This document shows positions 8,747-17,690 of a stretch of DNA of 64,000 nucleotides, one piece after another (positions within the stretch are counted from its first letter, which is position 1; each line of letters opens with the position of its first letter). The position numbers and the translations under genes are program-made. The notes below the pieces were generated by a model that saw nothing but the letters and a program-made list of their open reading frames with translations, was not told the origin of the DNA and did no database searches. Origin of the DNA: Azospirillum canadense (GTDB lineage Bacteria > Pseudomonadota > Alphaproteobacteria > Azospirillales > Azospirillaceae); assembly GCF_025961225.1 (NCBI RefSeq), contig NZ_JAOQNG010000005.1, positions 248,001 to 312,000 on the forward strand, given 5' to 3'.

Positions 8747-9859
8747 TCAGGTTCGCTTCCTTTTCGGGGGGGCCGGTGGTGGAGCGGTGCTGGCGCGTAT
8801 GACGAGACCGGTATCCAGAATGATTCGTTCCGCCGGACGATCGGGGTCAGCGATACGCCTCATCAATTGGTTCGTGGCCGTGGTGCCGATGTCGAGATAA
8901 GGGATGGCGATCGTGGTCAGCGCAGGACGCCAAAGCGCCGTCTCCGCGATGTTGTCGCATCCGATCACGCTGAAGTCGCGTCCGGGCTCCCGGTCGATGT
9001 AGCGAAGGCCGAGCATAACGCCGATCGCCAGAACGTCGTTGAAGCACATGGCCGCGGTCGGCGGGTTCGGACGGCCGAGCAGGCGCAGGACGGTGTTCAT
9101 TCCGTCGTCGCGCGTGGCCGGGCAAGCGATCACCAAGTCCGGGTCGGGCGTGAGCCCGGCCGCGTTCAGCGCGGCGCGCCAGCCGGCCTCGCGCTCGCGG
9201 CCGGTCGACGTGTCGGGATTGGCCCCTATGAAGGCGATGCGCCGGTGACCGAGCCCGATCAGATGTTCAACGGCATGGCGCACGCCGCGATCGTTGTCGG
9301 CGCCGACGTAGTCGGCTTCGACGCCTGGGACATAGCGCGAAAACTGGATCAGCGGCAGGCGCCATTTGAGCACGCGCTGCAGGGAATCGGCCGTGCTATC
9401 GCGGCTGGGGCAGAGGAGTATGCCTTCGACATTGTGTTCGCGCAGCGTGTCGAGAAAGCGATCCTGCAGCGCTGCGTCTTCGCGGGAGTTGTTGAGAAAA
9501 GGAATACGGTCGAGCGGGCGCAACGCCGTTTCGATGGCGGCGACTTTCTCGGCAAAGTAGGGGTTGGTGATGTCGGGCACCACGATCCCGACGGTGTGTG
9601 ACAGTTCGGTGCGCAGGCTGGCCGCGCCGCGGTTGTAAACGTACCCGAGCCGCGCCATTGAGGCACGCACACGTTCGCTGGTGGCCTCGGGTATCTGCGT
9701 GCTGTTGCGCAGCACCAGCGAGACGGTGGCGCGTGACACCTTGGCGTCCTGAGCAATATCGACCAGCGTTACACGGCGCCCGGAGGGCGCGCGGTGGGCC
9801 ACGGTGTCCGGCATCTCCTCGTTCTCCGGAATGTTGTCACGGCGGTGCTGGTCGTTCAT
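8747..9859 (-). CDS. LacI-family transcriptional regulator
   Basis: About 370 residues. The N-terminal DNA-binding helix-turn-helix reads V-T-L-V-D-I-A-Q-D-A-K-V-S-R-A-T-V-S. The periplasmic-binding-protein-like effector domain follows, with V-G-I-V-V-P-D-I-T-N-P-Y-F near its start. The frame is open upstream to 9982, but the ATG at 9859 (GAGGA upstream, 80 bp after the SDR stop) is more plausible. It is likely co-transcribed with the upstream SDR gene. It is the best local candidate for the CG-centred palindromes at 11.0 and 12.9 kb, since LacI operators usually have a central CG. The stop codon is overlapped by the target duplication of IS701-like copy B. Confidence 0.88.
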   Translation of the reverse strand: MNDQHRRDNIPENEEMPDTVAHRAPSGRRVTLVDIAQDAKVSRATVSLVLRNSTQIPEATSERVRASMARLGYVYNRGAASLRTELSHTVGIVVPDITNPYFAEKVAAIETALRPLDRIPFLNNSREDAALQDRFLDTLREHNVEGILLCPSRDSTADSLQRVLKWRLPLIQFSRYVPGVEADYVGADNDRGVRHAVEHLIGLGHRRIAFIGANPDTSTGREREAGWRAALNAAGLTPDPDLVIACPATRDDGMNTVLRLLGRPNPPTAAMCFNDVLAIGVMLGLRYIDREPGRDFSVIGCDNIAETALWRPALTTIAIPYLDIGTTATNQLMRRIADPDRPAERIILDTGLVIRASTAPPPAPPKRKRT

Positions 9860-9938
9860 TGGGGCGTCGTTCCTCGGTATCCGGCCATGGTCCTGAGCAT
9901 TCGACAGGATGCCATGGCCGAACCCGTGGCGGCCACGA

Positions 9939-10721
9939 TCAAAGTTTCGGAATGTGCAGCCCGCCGTCGACATGGAAGGCATCGCCGGTCGAGAACGGCA
10001 AAGCGCCGCTGGCCAGGGTGGCCACGGTCCGTCCGACGTCCTCCGGCTCGCCCCAGCGAGCGATCGGGGTCAGGCCGTCGCCAATCAAGCGGTCGTAGCG
10101 TTCCTGTGCAACGGCTGTCATCGCGGTGCGGATGACGCCCGGGCGAACCTCGTGCACGGCGATTCCATGGCCCGCGAGGCGCAGGGCATAGAGCTTGGTC
10201 ATCATCGACAGGCTGATTTTGGAAACGCAGTACTCCCCGCGATCGGGCGAGGCTGCGAAGGCGTTGGCCGAGGTGACGTTGACAATGGAACGAGGACTAC
10301 GTCCACCTTCGGCGTCCAGCATGCGTCGTGCCACCGCCTGGGTCAGAAAGTACGGGCCACGCAGATTGATCCGGATCAGCCGATCAAAGCTTTCGGGGGT
10401 CGCATCCAGCAGGTCACCGCGTTGGGCGACCGAAACACCGGCGTTGTTGACCAAGCATTCCAGGCCGTCAAAGGCAGACCATGCCTTCTCGACCAGGGCG
10501 GTATGACCACTCAGGTCGGAGATATCGCCAGCAACAAAGGTGCTGCGTGCGCCGGCGGCTTCCAATTGCGCCAGCGTGGCATCGACATCAGAGTCGTGTT
10601 CGAGGTCGTTCAGCACCACGTCAAAGCCATGCCCGGCGAGCGCCACGGCAATGGCGCGGCCGATGCCACGGCGTCCGCCGGTCACCAGCGCGGCGGGGCG
10701 GGAGCAAAGGGGAGAAGTCAT
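9939..10721 (-). CDS. SDR-family oxidoreductase (FabG-like)
   Basis: A 260-residue short-chain dehydrogenase/reductase with the Rossmann glycine motif T-G-G-R-R-G-I-G, the N-N-A-G motif, the catalytic serine region (N-V-T-S-A-N) and Y-C-V-S-K. It ends in the D-G-G-L segment typical of classical SDRs. It is divergent from the MFS transporter gene at 11.5 kb and lies upstream of the LacI gene. In the context of a sugar-acid cluster it probably oxidises a hydroxyl of the imported compound or of an intermediate. The substrate cannot be read from the sequence. Confidence 0.88.
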   Translation of the reverse strand: MTSPLCSRPAALVTGGRRGIGRAIAVALAGHGFDVVLNDLEHDSDVDATLAQLEAAGARSTFVAGDISDLSGHTALVEKAWSAFDGLECLVNNAGVSVAQRGDLLDATPESFDRLIRINLRGPYFLTQAVARRMLDAEGGRSPRSIVNVTSANAFAASPDRGEYCVSKISLSMMTKLYALRLAGHGIAVHEVRPGVIRTAMTAVAQERYDRLIGDGLTPIARWGEPEDVGRTVATLASGALPFSTGDAFHVDGGLHIPKL

Positions 10722-11043
10722 TGTACGCCTCCTTGTGTGGTCAGCGGGCGCCAGACCATGATCATGCGTCGAATTTGGTGGAAGGCCGTGGTTCTGTCTG
10801 GGACGGCTGTGGCGGTGCGCTCCACCGCCGCGTCACCTGAGAAGCGCTTGGCGACGGAACGGTGCTCGGGAGGGCGCGCACCGGCGTCCAGGCGGTGCCG
10901 TGAACGTTGATAATGGCTCGGCGATGTTGATCAAAGGCGGCTCCTTCAAAGGAATTCGTTGACCGGGTCCGCAATCGCCGTTGACACCGGTTTGTGGGGC
11001 TGATAAGACCCTACCCGCACCGCCCTTTCTGATCAAGCGTTTT

Positions 11044-11057
11044 CTAGATCGATCTAG
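11044..11057. promoter_or_regulatory. Palindromic operator, CTAGATCGATCTAG (site 1)
   Basis: A perfect 14-bp palindrome with a central CG. The identical sequence recurs at 12910-12923 upstream of the crotonase operon. It is paired with a weaker site 57 bp downstream. Confidence 0.7.
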
Positions 11058-11100
11058 TAAAGTCGCGAGAGACGTGAGACGAGGCCAGCAGTACAGCTTT

Positions 11101-11114
11101 CTAGATCGTTATAG
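11101..11114. promoter_or_regulatory. Partner operator, CTAGATCGTTATAG (site 2)
   Basis: An imperfect copy of the 14-bp palindrome (12 of 14 bases match the perfect site). Its centre lies exactly 57 bp from that of site 1, the same distance as in the second pair. Confidence 0.6.
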
Positions 11115-11490
11115 CGATCAGTGGCCAAATCCCCGCTGCGCAGGCAGGAGGACACCGAATTGAGCATCACGAAACACGCTGGCGGAGCCGGAAGGCCGGT
11201 GCGCGCAGGCCAAGCAATTGCTTGGCTCGCAACGCGGCGGGTGCCTGGCTGTGGAGTCCGTCAACGCTGACCTCGAGGCGCGTCGTGAGCGCGCCACGGC
11301 GTTCATCCCACCCAAACATGGGGAACTGCAGCAACCGCACCGCTGAGCGGAGCGTCCCGCGATCGGTGTCGTCGATCATCATTCCAGTCTGCACTCACCT
11401 CCACCATCAAAGGCATAGCTGACCACCTCCTCAACTGGCAGGGCGTCCTTACGCATGCCTTGTGCAGCGCTTACACTCTAGGGGGAAACC

Positions 11491-12795
11491 ATGAAGCGCA
11501 AAATCGGTACACGATGGATGATCCTGGCATTCATCGTATTGGGAACGGTCATCAACTATATTGACCGCAATGCGTTGGGCGTGTTGGCGCCTCAGCTCAA
11601 GACCGAATTGAACTTCACCACTGAGCAATATTCCTATGTGGTTGGGGCATTTCAATTCTGCTATGCCCTGATGCAGCCACTCGCCGGCTATGTGACGGAC
11701 CTGATCGGCCTTAAAGCCGGATACGCTTTCTTCGCATTGGTGTGGGGCATTGCGGCTGCCCTGCACGGGTTTGCCGGTAATTGGCAAGCGATGGCGTTTT
11801 TTCGCGGCCTTTTGGGGATCAGTGAAGCGGCGGCCCTGCCGTCCGGGGTCAAAACGGCGTCCCTTTGGTTTCCGTCCCACGAGCGAGCGATCGCCACCGG
11901 TTGGGTCACCACCGGCACATCCATCGGAGCGATGATCGCTCCTCCCTTGGTCATTTGGCTGTCTTTGACCTGGGGTTGGAAAGCCGCTTTCGTCGTGACG
12001 GGCTTGTTGGGCGTCATCCTCTCCTTCATTTGGCTGCGATGGTACAACAATCCGGAACACCATCCCCGTCTGGGCGCTGAGGAGCGGGCTTATATTCTGG
12101 ATGGTCAAGCGCCTGAGCAAAAACGCGAGAAGCCGTCGGTGAAGCGGGTGATCGCTAAGCGCAAATTTTGGGGAATTGCGGCGGCTCGCTTCCTCACGGA
12201 GCCGGCGTGGCAAACCTTCAGCTTCTGGATCCCCTTGTACATGATCAATTCAAAGGGAATGGACATCAAGCAATTTGCATTGTTTGCTTGGCTTCCGTTT
12301 CTTCTCGCTGATGTTGGGTCGATCCTAAGCGGCTACATGGCGGCCTTCTTCAATGGCAAGTTCAAAATGACGCGCGTGAATTCACGAATCGCGGGTGTCG
12401 GTGTCGGTGCGATATGCATGATCGGACCAGGGCTGATCGGGCTGTTCTCCAGCCCCATCATGGCTATCATCCTCTTCTCGATCGGTGGATTTGCCCATCA
12501 GATGATCTCCAGCCTTCTGTACGCCCTCACGACGGACACGTTCGAGAAGCGCGATGTTGCGACCGCAACTGGTTCCGCGGGGATGGTCGGATGGCTGGGC
12601 GGGATGTGTTTCTCGCTGGTCATTGGTCAATTGGCCAGTGTGATCGGTTACGAGCCGCTGTTTGTGTGCTTGTCGCTCTTCGACATGACCGCTTTCATTG
12701 TGATCCTCGTCGTCCTGGGGGAGCGAAAGCAGAGCCGGACCGTTAGATTGCATACGGCAACTGGGGCCGTTGAAGAGAGTTTCGATCGGCCTTGA
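11491..12795 (+). CDS. MFS transporter, ACS (anion:cation symporter) family
   Basis: A 434-residue, 12-helix inner-membrane transporter resembling hexuronate and glucarate importers (ExuT/GudP type). The first helix carries I-N-Y-I-D-R-N-A-L-G, a hallmark of the ACS family, and the loop after helix 2 has the MFS motif G-Y-V-T-D-L-I-G. The ATG at 11491 is preceded by AGGGGGA. The gene looks AT-richer than its neighbours, suggesting a different origin. Shared operators with the downstream crotonase operon imply joint induction, and a sugar-acid-like or other organic anion is the likely cargo. Confidence 0.88.
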   Translation: MKRKIGTRWMILAFIVLGTVINYIDRNALGVLAPQLKTELNFTTEQYSYVVGAFQFCYALMQPLAGYVTDLIGLKAGYAFFALVWGIAAALHGFAGNWQAMAFFRGLLGISEAAALPSGVKTASLWFPSHERAIATGWVTTGTSIGAMIAPPLVIWLSLTWGWKAAFVVTGLLGVILSFIWLRWYNNPEHHPRLGAEERAYILDGQAPEQKREKPSVKRVIAKRKFWGIAAARFLTEPAWQTFSFWIPLYMINSKGMDIKQFALFAWLPFLLADVGSILSGYMAAFFNGKFKMTRVNSRIAGVGVGAICMIGPGLIGLFSSPIMAIILFSIGGFAHQMISSLLYALTTDTFEKRDVATATGSAGMVGWLGGMCFSLVIGQLASVIGYEPLFVCLSLFDMTAFIVILVVLGERKQSRTVRLHTATGAVEESFDRP

Positions 12796-12852
12796 CCGCC
12801 GTTTGCCACGCTGATAGCGTCTTCCTCCGATGTGCTTTTGTTGACCGCGATA

Positions 12853-12866
12853 CTAGATCGATCAAC
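12853..12866. promoter_or_regulatory. Partner operator, CTAGATCGATCAAC (site 3)
   Basis: A degenerate copy of the palindrome with an intact left half, centred 57 bp upstream of the perfect site 4. Confidence 0.6.
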
Positions 12867-12909
12867 TATACGAGCAGAGGCAGTACGCCACCTTAGGCGC
12901 ACGCCTTCT

Positions 12910-12923
12910 CTAGATCGATCTAG
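12910..12923. promoter_or_regulatory. Palindromic operator, CTAGATCGATCTAG (site 4)
   Basis: A perfect copy of the 14-bp palindrome also found at 11044-11057. It lies about 210 bp upstream of the crotonase start. Confidence 0.7.
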
Positions 12924-13133
12924 CAAGGTCCCCAAGGGTGCCGCCTGCGGAGGGGGACGCTTTATGAAAATTCGCCGTATCGCCCACACGCAGCTTGCCA
13001 GGCATGGTGCGCGCACCGGGACTGTCGAAGTCGACACGCTCCATGCCCACAAGCTGTGACTGCATCCCGAAGAAGAGCCTTCTGACGTCTGCGTTCGGTC
13101 AAATAAGACCGCTTGTTAAGGAATACTGAGACG

Positions 13134-13916
13134 ATGGACGAACATGTGCTGTTCGAACGGCTTCCAAGAAATGAGGTTGAGTGGGCGCTGATCACCCTCA
13201 ATCGGCCTGACAAAGGCAATGCTCTGACGATGCCAATGTTGGAGCGGATCGACGAAATCCTCCGCCACGTGGCAGCCGATAGAAACATTCGCGCCGTCGT
13301 GCTCCGTGCCAAAGGCCGCTTCTTCTGCACCGGCGGCGATATTGAGGCCTGGGGGCGCCTAAACCCTCATGATATGGGGCGTGACTGGATCCTGCGTGGA
13401 ATCGACGTTTTTGAGCGCCTGGCGGCAATGCCGCAGCCAGTGATCGCTGGGCTGTCGGGGCACACACTTGGAGGGGGGCTGGAGCTGGCGATGGCGGCCG
13501 ACCTGCGCGTGGCCGTGAAGAACGCCAAACTCGGTTCCCCGGAAGTAACGCTTGGCATGATCCCCGGATGGCAGGGAACCAGCAAGTTGGCCGAACTCAT
13601 AGGTCCCTCCAGAGCGCGGCACATGCTGCTGCTCGGGTCACCCATCACCGCGGACGTGGCATACGAGTGGGGCCTGGTGACGGCGGTCGTCGAGAATGAG
13701 GAAAGCCTGGACCAGCAGGTCACGGACTGGATCGACCGGTTGACCTCCAACGGACCTTCCGCCCTGGCGCTCGTCAAAGGCCTGCTCGGAACGATGCACC
13801 AGGACCTCCGGCACCATCATGCGAGCGCTGTCGCGCAGGCGGCCGGCACCGATGATTGCAAGGAAGGCGTGAACGCTTTCATCGAAAAGCGAAAGCCGGT
13901 TTTTCGCAATCGCTGA
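13134..13916 (+). CDS. Enoyl-CoA hydratase/isomerase family protein
   Basis: A 260-residue crotonase-fold protein acting on acyl-CoA thioesters. The oxyanion-hole segments are present: the C-T-G-G-D loop and G-H-T-L-G-G-G-L-E-L-A. A glutamate at the usual catalytic position appears in G-S-P-E-V-T-L-G. The ATG at 13134 (AAGGA upstream) is chosen over an in-frame TTG at 13113. It is the first gene of a plus-strand operon with a CoA-transferase (33 bp downstream), a DUF993 protein and a TIM-barrel protein. The CoA-transferase presumably makes the CoA ester that this enzyme hydrates, dehydrates or isomerises; direction and substrate are unknown. Confidence 0.88.
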   Translation: MDEHVLFERLPRNEVEWALITLNRPDKGNALTMPMLERIDEILRHVAADRNIRAVVLRAKGRFFCTGGDIEAWGRLNPHDMGRDWILRGIDVFERLAAMPQPVIAGLSGHTLGGGLELAMAADLRVAVKNAKLGSPEVTLGMIPGWQGTSKLAELIGPSRARHMLLLGSPITADVAYEWGLVTAVVENEESLDQQVTDWIDRLTSNGPSALALVKGLLGTMHQDLRHHHASAVAQAAGTDDCKEGVNAFIEKRKPVFRNR

Positions 13917-13949
13917 TACGCCGCTTCTCGACATCAAAGGACCCTAACC

Positions 13950-15473
13950 ATGAGCAAGTTTGTCAGCGCTGCGGAAGCGGCGATGCTGGTCAAGGATGGC
14001 GACACTGTGGCCATCTCGGGGAACGGCGCCGGTATGGTTTCCGGCGAAGCGATCTTTGCGGCCATCGAAGAGCGCTTCCTGACCACGGGGCACCCGCGGG
14101 ATTTGACCCTCGTTCATTCCCTGGGCATTGGCGACCGCGGCGAACTTGGCACAAACCGCTTCGCCCATGAGGGAATGATCCGCAGGGTGATCGCAGCGCA
14201 CTTCACCTGGTCTCGGCGGATGCAGGAGTTGATCCGAGAGGAGAAGGTCGAGGCCTACTGCTTTCCCGGTGGTGTGATCCAACATCTTCTCCGCGAGATC
14301 GGAGCCGGGCGCCCCGGCCTGTTTACCCACTCAGGCTTGAACACCTTCGTCGATCCCCGGCAGGACGGCGGGCGATGCAACTCCCGCAGCAAAGACGAGC
14401 TGGTCAATTTGTTGATCGTCGATGGTAAGGAAGTCTTGCACTACAGGCCTTTCAAAGTCGACGTTGCGATCGTTCGCGGCACATATGCCGACGCGCGTGG
14501 CAACATCAGTCCTGAGGAAGAGGCCGTTGACCTGGATATTCACACCGTGGCGCTGGCGGCCCATAACAGCGGCGGTGTTGTCCTGGCCCAGGTCCGCCAG
14601 TTGGTTGAAGCTGGAGGATTGCATCCGCGGAGCGTCCGAATACCCGGGATCATGGTGGATGCCATTGTCCAGGATCCCGATCAAACTCTCTTTTACGGTC
14701 GTGGGTACGACACGACCGTCAGCGGCGCACGACGCGCGCTTCTCGTCAACGATCGGCCTGAAATCCCGGAGAAGCTGGAAAGGCGGATCATCGCGCGCCG
14801 CGCCGCACTCGAACTCAAGGCCGGAGCGTCTCTCAATTTCGGCTTTGGCATGCCCGGCGGCATCTTCGGGGTCATCGCCGAGGAAGGCTCCCGCGACCGC
14901 TTGTGGATGAGCGTCGAACAGGGCGTGCACAACGGCTCCATGCTCGATGATGCGTTGTTCGGGGCGGCACGCAACATGGACGCCATTCTGCCGTCGATCG
15001 AGCAGTTCGACTATTACAGCGGCGGAGGGATCGACATCGCGTTCTTGGGAATGGGCGAGATCGATGCCGAAGGCAATGTCAACGTGTCCCATCTCGGCGG
15101 CAACCTGATCGGGCCAGGCGGGTTCATCGAGATCGCGCAGAACGCCAAAAAGGTCGTCTTCTGCGGTGCATTTGATGCCCAGGGAAGTCGGCTCGACTTC
15201 ACGGATGGAACGTTGCGGGTCCTCCAGCCCGGGCGCGTTCGAAAATTCGTCGAACGCGTTGAGCGGGTCACCTTCAGCGCGGAGTTCGCACGCCAGCACG
15301 GGCAGGAGGTCCTCTACATCACCGAGCGCGCGGTGTTCAAGCTGACGACCCGTGGGTTGCAGCTTATGGAGGTTGCCCCCGGCATTGACGTGGAGCGGGA
15401 CGTCCTGGCCGGCATGCCGTTCCGTCCAATTGTGGAAAACGTCGCAACAATGCCCATGCAGTCGTTCAAGTGA
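13950..15473 (+). CDS. Fused acyl-CoA:carboxylate CoA-transferase
   Basis: A 507-residue family I CoA-transferase with the alpha and beta domains in one chain, like YdiF, propionate CoA-transferase or 3-ketoacid CoA-transferases. The catalytic glutamate is E323 in S-V-E-Q-G-V-H-N-G, which forms the glutamyl-CoA thioester. The C-terminal half carries G-M-G-E-I-D-A-E-G-N-V-N-V-S, typical of the beta domain. It would activate a carboxylic acid by moving CoA from acetyl-CoA or a similar donor. It lies 33 bp after the crotonase gene and 97 bp before the DUF993 gene. The family is certain and the acid is not known. Confidence 0.9.
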   Translation: MSKFVSAAEAAMLVKDGDTVAISGNGAGMVSGEAIFAAIEERFLTTGHPRDLTLVHSLGIGDRGELGTNRFAHEGMIRRVIAAHFTWSRRMQELIREEKVEAYCFPGGVIQHLLREIGAGRPGLFTHSGLNTFVDPRQDGGRCNSRSKDELVNLLIVDGKEVLHYRPFKVDVAIVRGTYADARGNISPEEEAVDLDIHTVALAAHNSGGVVLAQVRQLVEAGGLHPRSVRIPGIMVDAIVQDPDQTLFYGRGYDTTVSGARRALLVNDRPEIPEKLERRIIARRAALELKAGASLNFGFGMPGGIFGVIAEEGSRDRLWMSVEQGVHNGSMLDDALFGAARNMDAILPSIEQFDYYSGGGIDIAFLGMGEIDAEGNVNVSHLGGNLIGPGGFIEIAQNAKKVVFCGAFDAQGSRLDFTDGTLRVLQPGRVRKFVERVERVTFSAEFARQHGQEVLYITERAVFKLTTRGLQLMEVAPGIDVERDVLAGMPFRPIVENVATMPMQSFK

Positions 15474-15570
15474 TGGCAGCAGAGGCATCACTGCAGGGAC
15501 CGGATCGTCCCATCGAGTATGACGGCAGCATCGAAGAATGCGAGCGCATGCCAACTGAAGGATCTGTGCA

Positions 15571-16737
15571 ATGAACATTTCCATTCGCCTGCCGAATTCT
15601 GATCGTTCTATTGAGACCTACACCGTACAACAGTCGGATGGATTCCCGCAGCGGGCGCACGCTCCGTTCAATCGTGTGGCTTTTGCCGCCGCTCACATGG
15701 TGGTCGACCCATTGGCGGACAGCGATCCGTGGCTGGCTCCGGCCATCGACTGGGATCGGACCATGGCCTTCCGTGAGCACCTTTGGGATCTCGGCTTCGG
15801 CGTTGCGGAAGCGATGGACACCGCGCAGCGCGGCATGGGCATGAGCTGGCCGGACTCGTTGGACCTGATCCGTCGCACGGTGGCCGCCGCCAAAGCGCGT
15901 GGCGGCGCGCTGGTGTTCAGCGGCGCTGGCACCGATCACCTCGCGCCCGAAGAGGCCCGCAGCGTCGACGACGTCATCCGCGCCTATGAAGAACAGGTCG
16001 GCGCGGTCGAGGCGTTGGGCGGGCGGATCATCCTGATGGCGTCCCGAGCGCTCGCTCGCGTGGCCCGTTCCCCGGAGGACTACATCCGCGTCTACAGCCA
16101 CATCCTGGCGCAGGTTCATCAGCCGGTGATTCTGCATTGGCTCGGCGATATGTTTGATCCGGCGCTCGTCGGGTATTGGGGCAGCGCCAACACGGATGAG
16201 GCCATGAATGTGGTGGTTGGCCTCATCAACGATTGCGCGGCCAAAATCGACGGCATCAAGATCTCGCTGCTCGACAAGAACAAGGAAATTGCGCTGCGCA
16301 GCCGTCTGCCGGTGGGCGTGCGCATGTATACGGGCGATGACTTCAACTACGCGGAGATGATTGCCGGTGACGCACAGGGCTATTCCCATGCGCTTCTCGG
16401 CATCTTCGACGCCATCGCTCCGGCCGCCTCGGCGGCGTTGAGCGCGCTTGCGGACGGCAACGAGGCCCGGTTCCACGCCATTCTGGAGCCAACCGTTCCG
16501 CTGTCGCGCCACATCTTCAAGGCGCCGACCCGCTTCTACAAAACGGGTGTTGTCTTCATGGCCTACCTGAACGGTCATCAGGATCACTTCACCATGGTTG
16601 CCGGGCAAGAGAGCGCCCGGTCGACCCTGCATCTAGCCGACCTCTTCCGGCTTGCGGATCGGGCAGGCCTGCTCGCGGACCCCGCGCGCGCTGTCAAACG
16701 CATGCAGGCCGTGCTCGCGGTGCGGGGGATCGACTGA
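15571..16737 (+). CDS. DUF993 family protein (dihydrodipicolinate synthase-like aldolase fold)
   Basis: A 388-residue protein of the DUF993 family, related to the DapA-like class I aldolases. The Schiff-base lysine position corresponds to K230 in D-G-I-K-I-S, followed by V-R-M-Y-T-G-D-D, which parallels the G-D-D segment of dihydrodipicolinate synthases. The chain is longer than DapA (about 290) because of an N-terminal extension. The stop overlaps the start of the next gene by one base (TGATG), so the two are translationally coupled. A retro-aldol cleavage of a sugar-acid-like intermediate is a reasonable inference but has not been established for this family. Confidence 0.82.
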   Translation: MNISIRLPNSDRSIETYTVQQSDGFPQRAHAPFNRVAFAAAHMVVDPLADSDPWLAPAIDWDRTMAFREHLWDLGFGVAEAMDTAQRGMGMSWPDSLDLIRRTVAAAKARGGALVFSGAGTDHLAPEEARSVDDVIRAYEEQVGAVEALGGRIILMASRALARVARSPEDYIRVYSHILAQVHQPVILHWLGDMFDPALVGYWGSANTDEAMNVVVGLINDCAAKIDGIKISLLDKNKEIALRSRLPVGVRMYTGDDFNYAEMIAGDAQGYSHALLGIFDAIAPAASAALSALADGNEARFHAILEPTVPLSRHIFKAPTRFYKTGVVFMAYLNGHQDHFTMVAGQESARSTLHLADLFRLADRAGLLADPARAVKRMQAVLAVRGID

Positions 16738-17594
16738 TGCACCAGAACATTGAGACCCGACTGTCGATCAACACCGCGACGGTGCGCAAACAGGGTGACC
16801 TTGTCCAGATCATGGAGGCTTGTGCCCGACACGGCATCCGCGCGGTCGCTCCGTGGCGCGATCAAGTCGCCGCGGTGGGGTTGGAGCGGGCGGTACGGGC
16901 GGTGCGGGAGAACGACCTCGCCCTGTCCGGCTACTGCCGCGGCGGCATGTTCCCTGCCAACCCCGACCGCCGTGCGGAGGTGCGCGACGACAACCGTCGT
17001 GCGGTGGACGAGGCGGCGGCGCTGGGCGCGCCCTGCCTCGTGCTGGTGGTCGGCGGGCTGCCGCAATTTTCCCGGCCCGGTTCTGCACCGACGAAGAACC
17101 TGATGCAGGCGCAGACGCAAGTGGAGGATGGACTATCCGAGCTGCTGGAGTATGCCCGTGATGCCAATCTGCCGCTGGCTATCGAGCCGCTCCACCCGAT
17201 GTATGCGGCTGACCGTTCTTGCGTGAATACGATGCGTCACGCGCTTGATCTCTGTGACCGCCTGGATTCCGGGCGCACGGGGCTGCTTGGGGTGGCGGTG
17301 GATGTCTACCACGTGTGGTGGGACCCGGAGTTGGAGACGCAGATCCAACGCGCGGGCAAGAAGCGGCTGCTGGCCTTTCATGTGTGCGATTGGCTGGTGC
17401 CAACCATCGACCTGTTGCAGGACCGCGGCATGATGGGTGACGGCGTCATCGACATCCCCAAGATCCGGGGCTGGGTTGAAGCCGAAGCCGGCATCGGTCA
17501 CATCGAAGTCGAAATCTTTTCCGAGCACTGGTGGGCCCGGCCCATGGACGAGGTGCTCGATACGTGCCTCTCGCGTTGCCGCTCCGCCGTCTGA
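16737..17594 (+). CDS. Sugar phosphate isomerase/epimerase family (TIM barrel)
   Basis: A 285-residue AP-endonuclease-2-like TIM barrel. Likely metal-ligand positions are visible: A-I-E-P-L-H-P-M-Y, V-A-V-D-V-Y-H-V-W-W-D, the histidine in L-L-A-F-H-V-C-D, and V-E-V-E-I-F-S-E-H-W-W near the C-terminus. It overlaps the DUF993 gene by one base and is the last gene of the operon. Members isomerise or epimerise keto sugars, dehydrate inosose or act on 3-keto sugars, so it likely prepares the substrate for the aldolase-like partner. Confidence 0.85.
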   Translation: MHQNIETRLSINTATVRKQGDLVQIMEACARHGIRAVAPWRDQVAAVGLERAVRAVRENDLALSGYCRGGMFPANPDRRAEVRDDNRRAVDEAAALGAPCLVLVVGGLPQFSRPGSAPTKNLMQAQTQVEDGLSELLEYARDANLPLAIEPLHPMYAADRSCVNTMRHALDLCDRLDSGRTGLLGVAVDVYHVWWDPELETQIQRAGKKRLLAFHVCDWLVPTIDLLQDRGMMGDGVIDIPKIRGWVEAEAGIGHIEVEIFSEHWWARPMDEVLDTCLSRCRSAV

Positions 17595-17690
17595 CATTAG
17601 GCTGTCTGACGATACGCCGGCACCGTCCAGTGTGGCGAACCACACCGCGGTGGTGCCGGTATAGGTGGCGGCCCGGCCCAACATCATCCG

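Larger units (their letters stand above)
10722..11490. other. Divergent promoter region of SDR and MFS genes
   Basis: About 770 bp without a supported gene. It holds the two palindromic sites listed separately (11044-11057 and 11101-11114). The remaining short open frames lack coding character. The region is unusually long for a simple divergent promoter, and the distance from the palindromes to the MFS start (about 380 bp) suggests a long leader or lost DNA. Confidence 0.5.
12796..13133. other. Promoter region of the crotonase operon
   Basis: Holds the second operator pair (12853-12866 and 12910-12923). A 31-codon open frame (12964-13059, starting MKIRRIAHTQL) begins like enolase-superfamily proteins but is too short to call; it may be a stump left by deletion. 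Nothing else is recognisable. Confidence 0.5.

Noticed and set aside
11167..11394. 75-codon minus-strand frame in the SDR-MFS gap
   Set aside because: No ribosome binding site and no recognisable motif; likely chance.
14331..15584. 417-codon minus-strand frame opposite the CoA-transferase
   Set aside because: Shadow; catalytic and domain motifs are on the plus strand.
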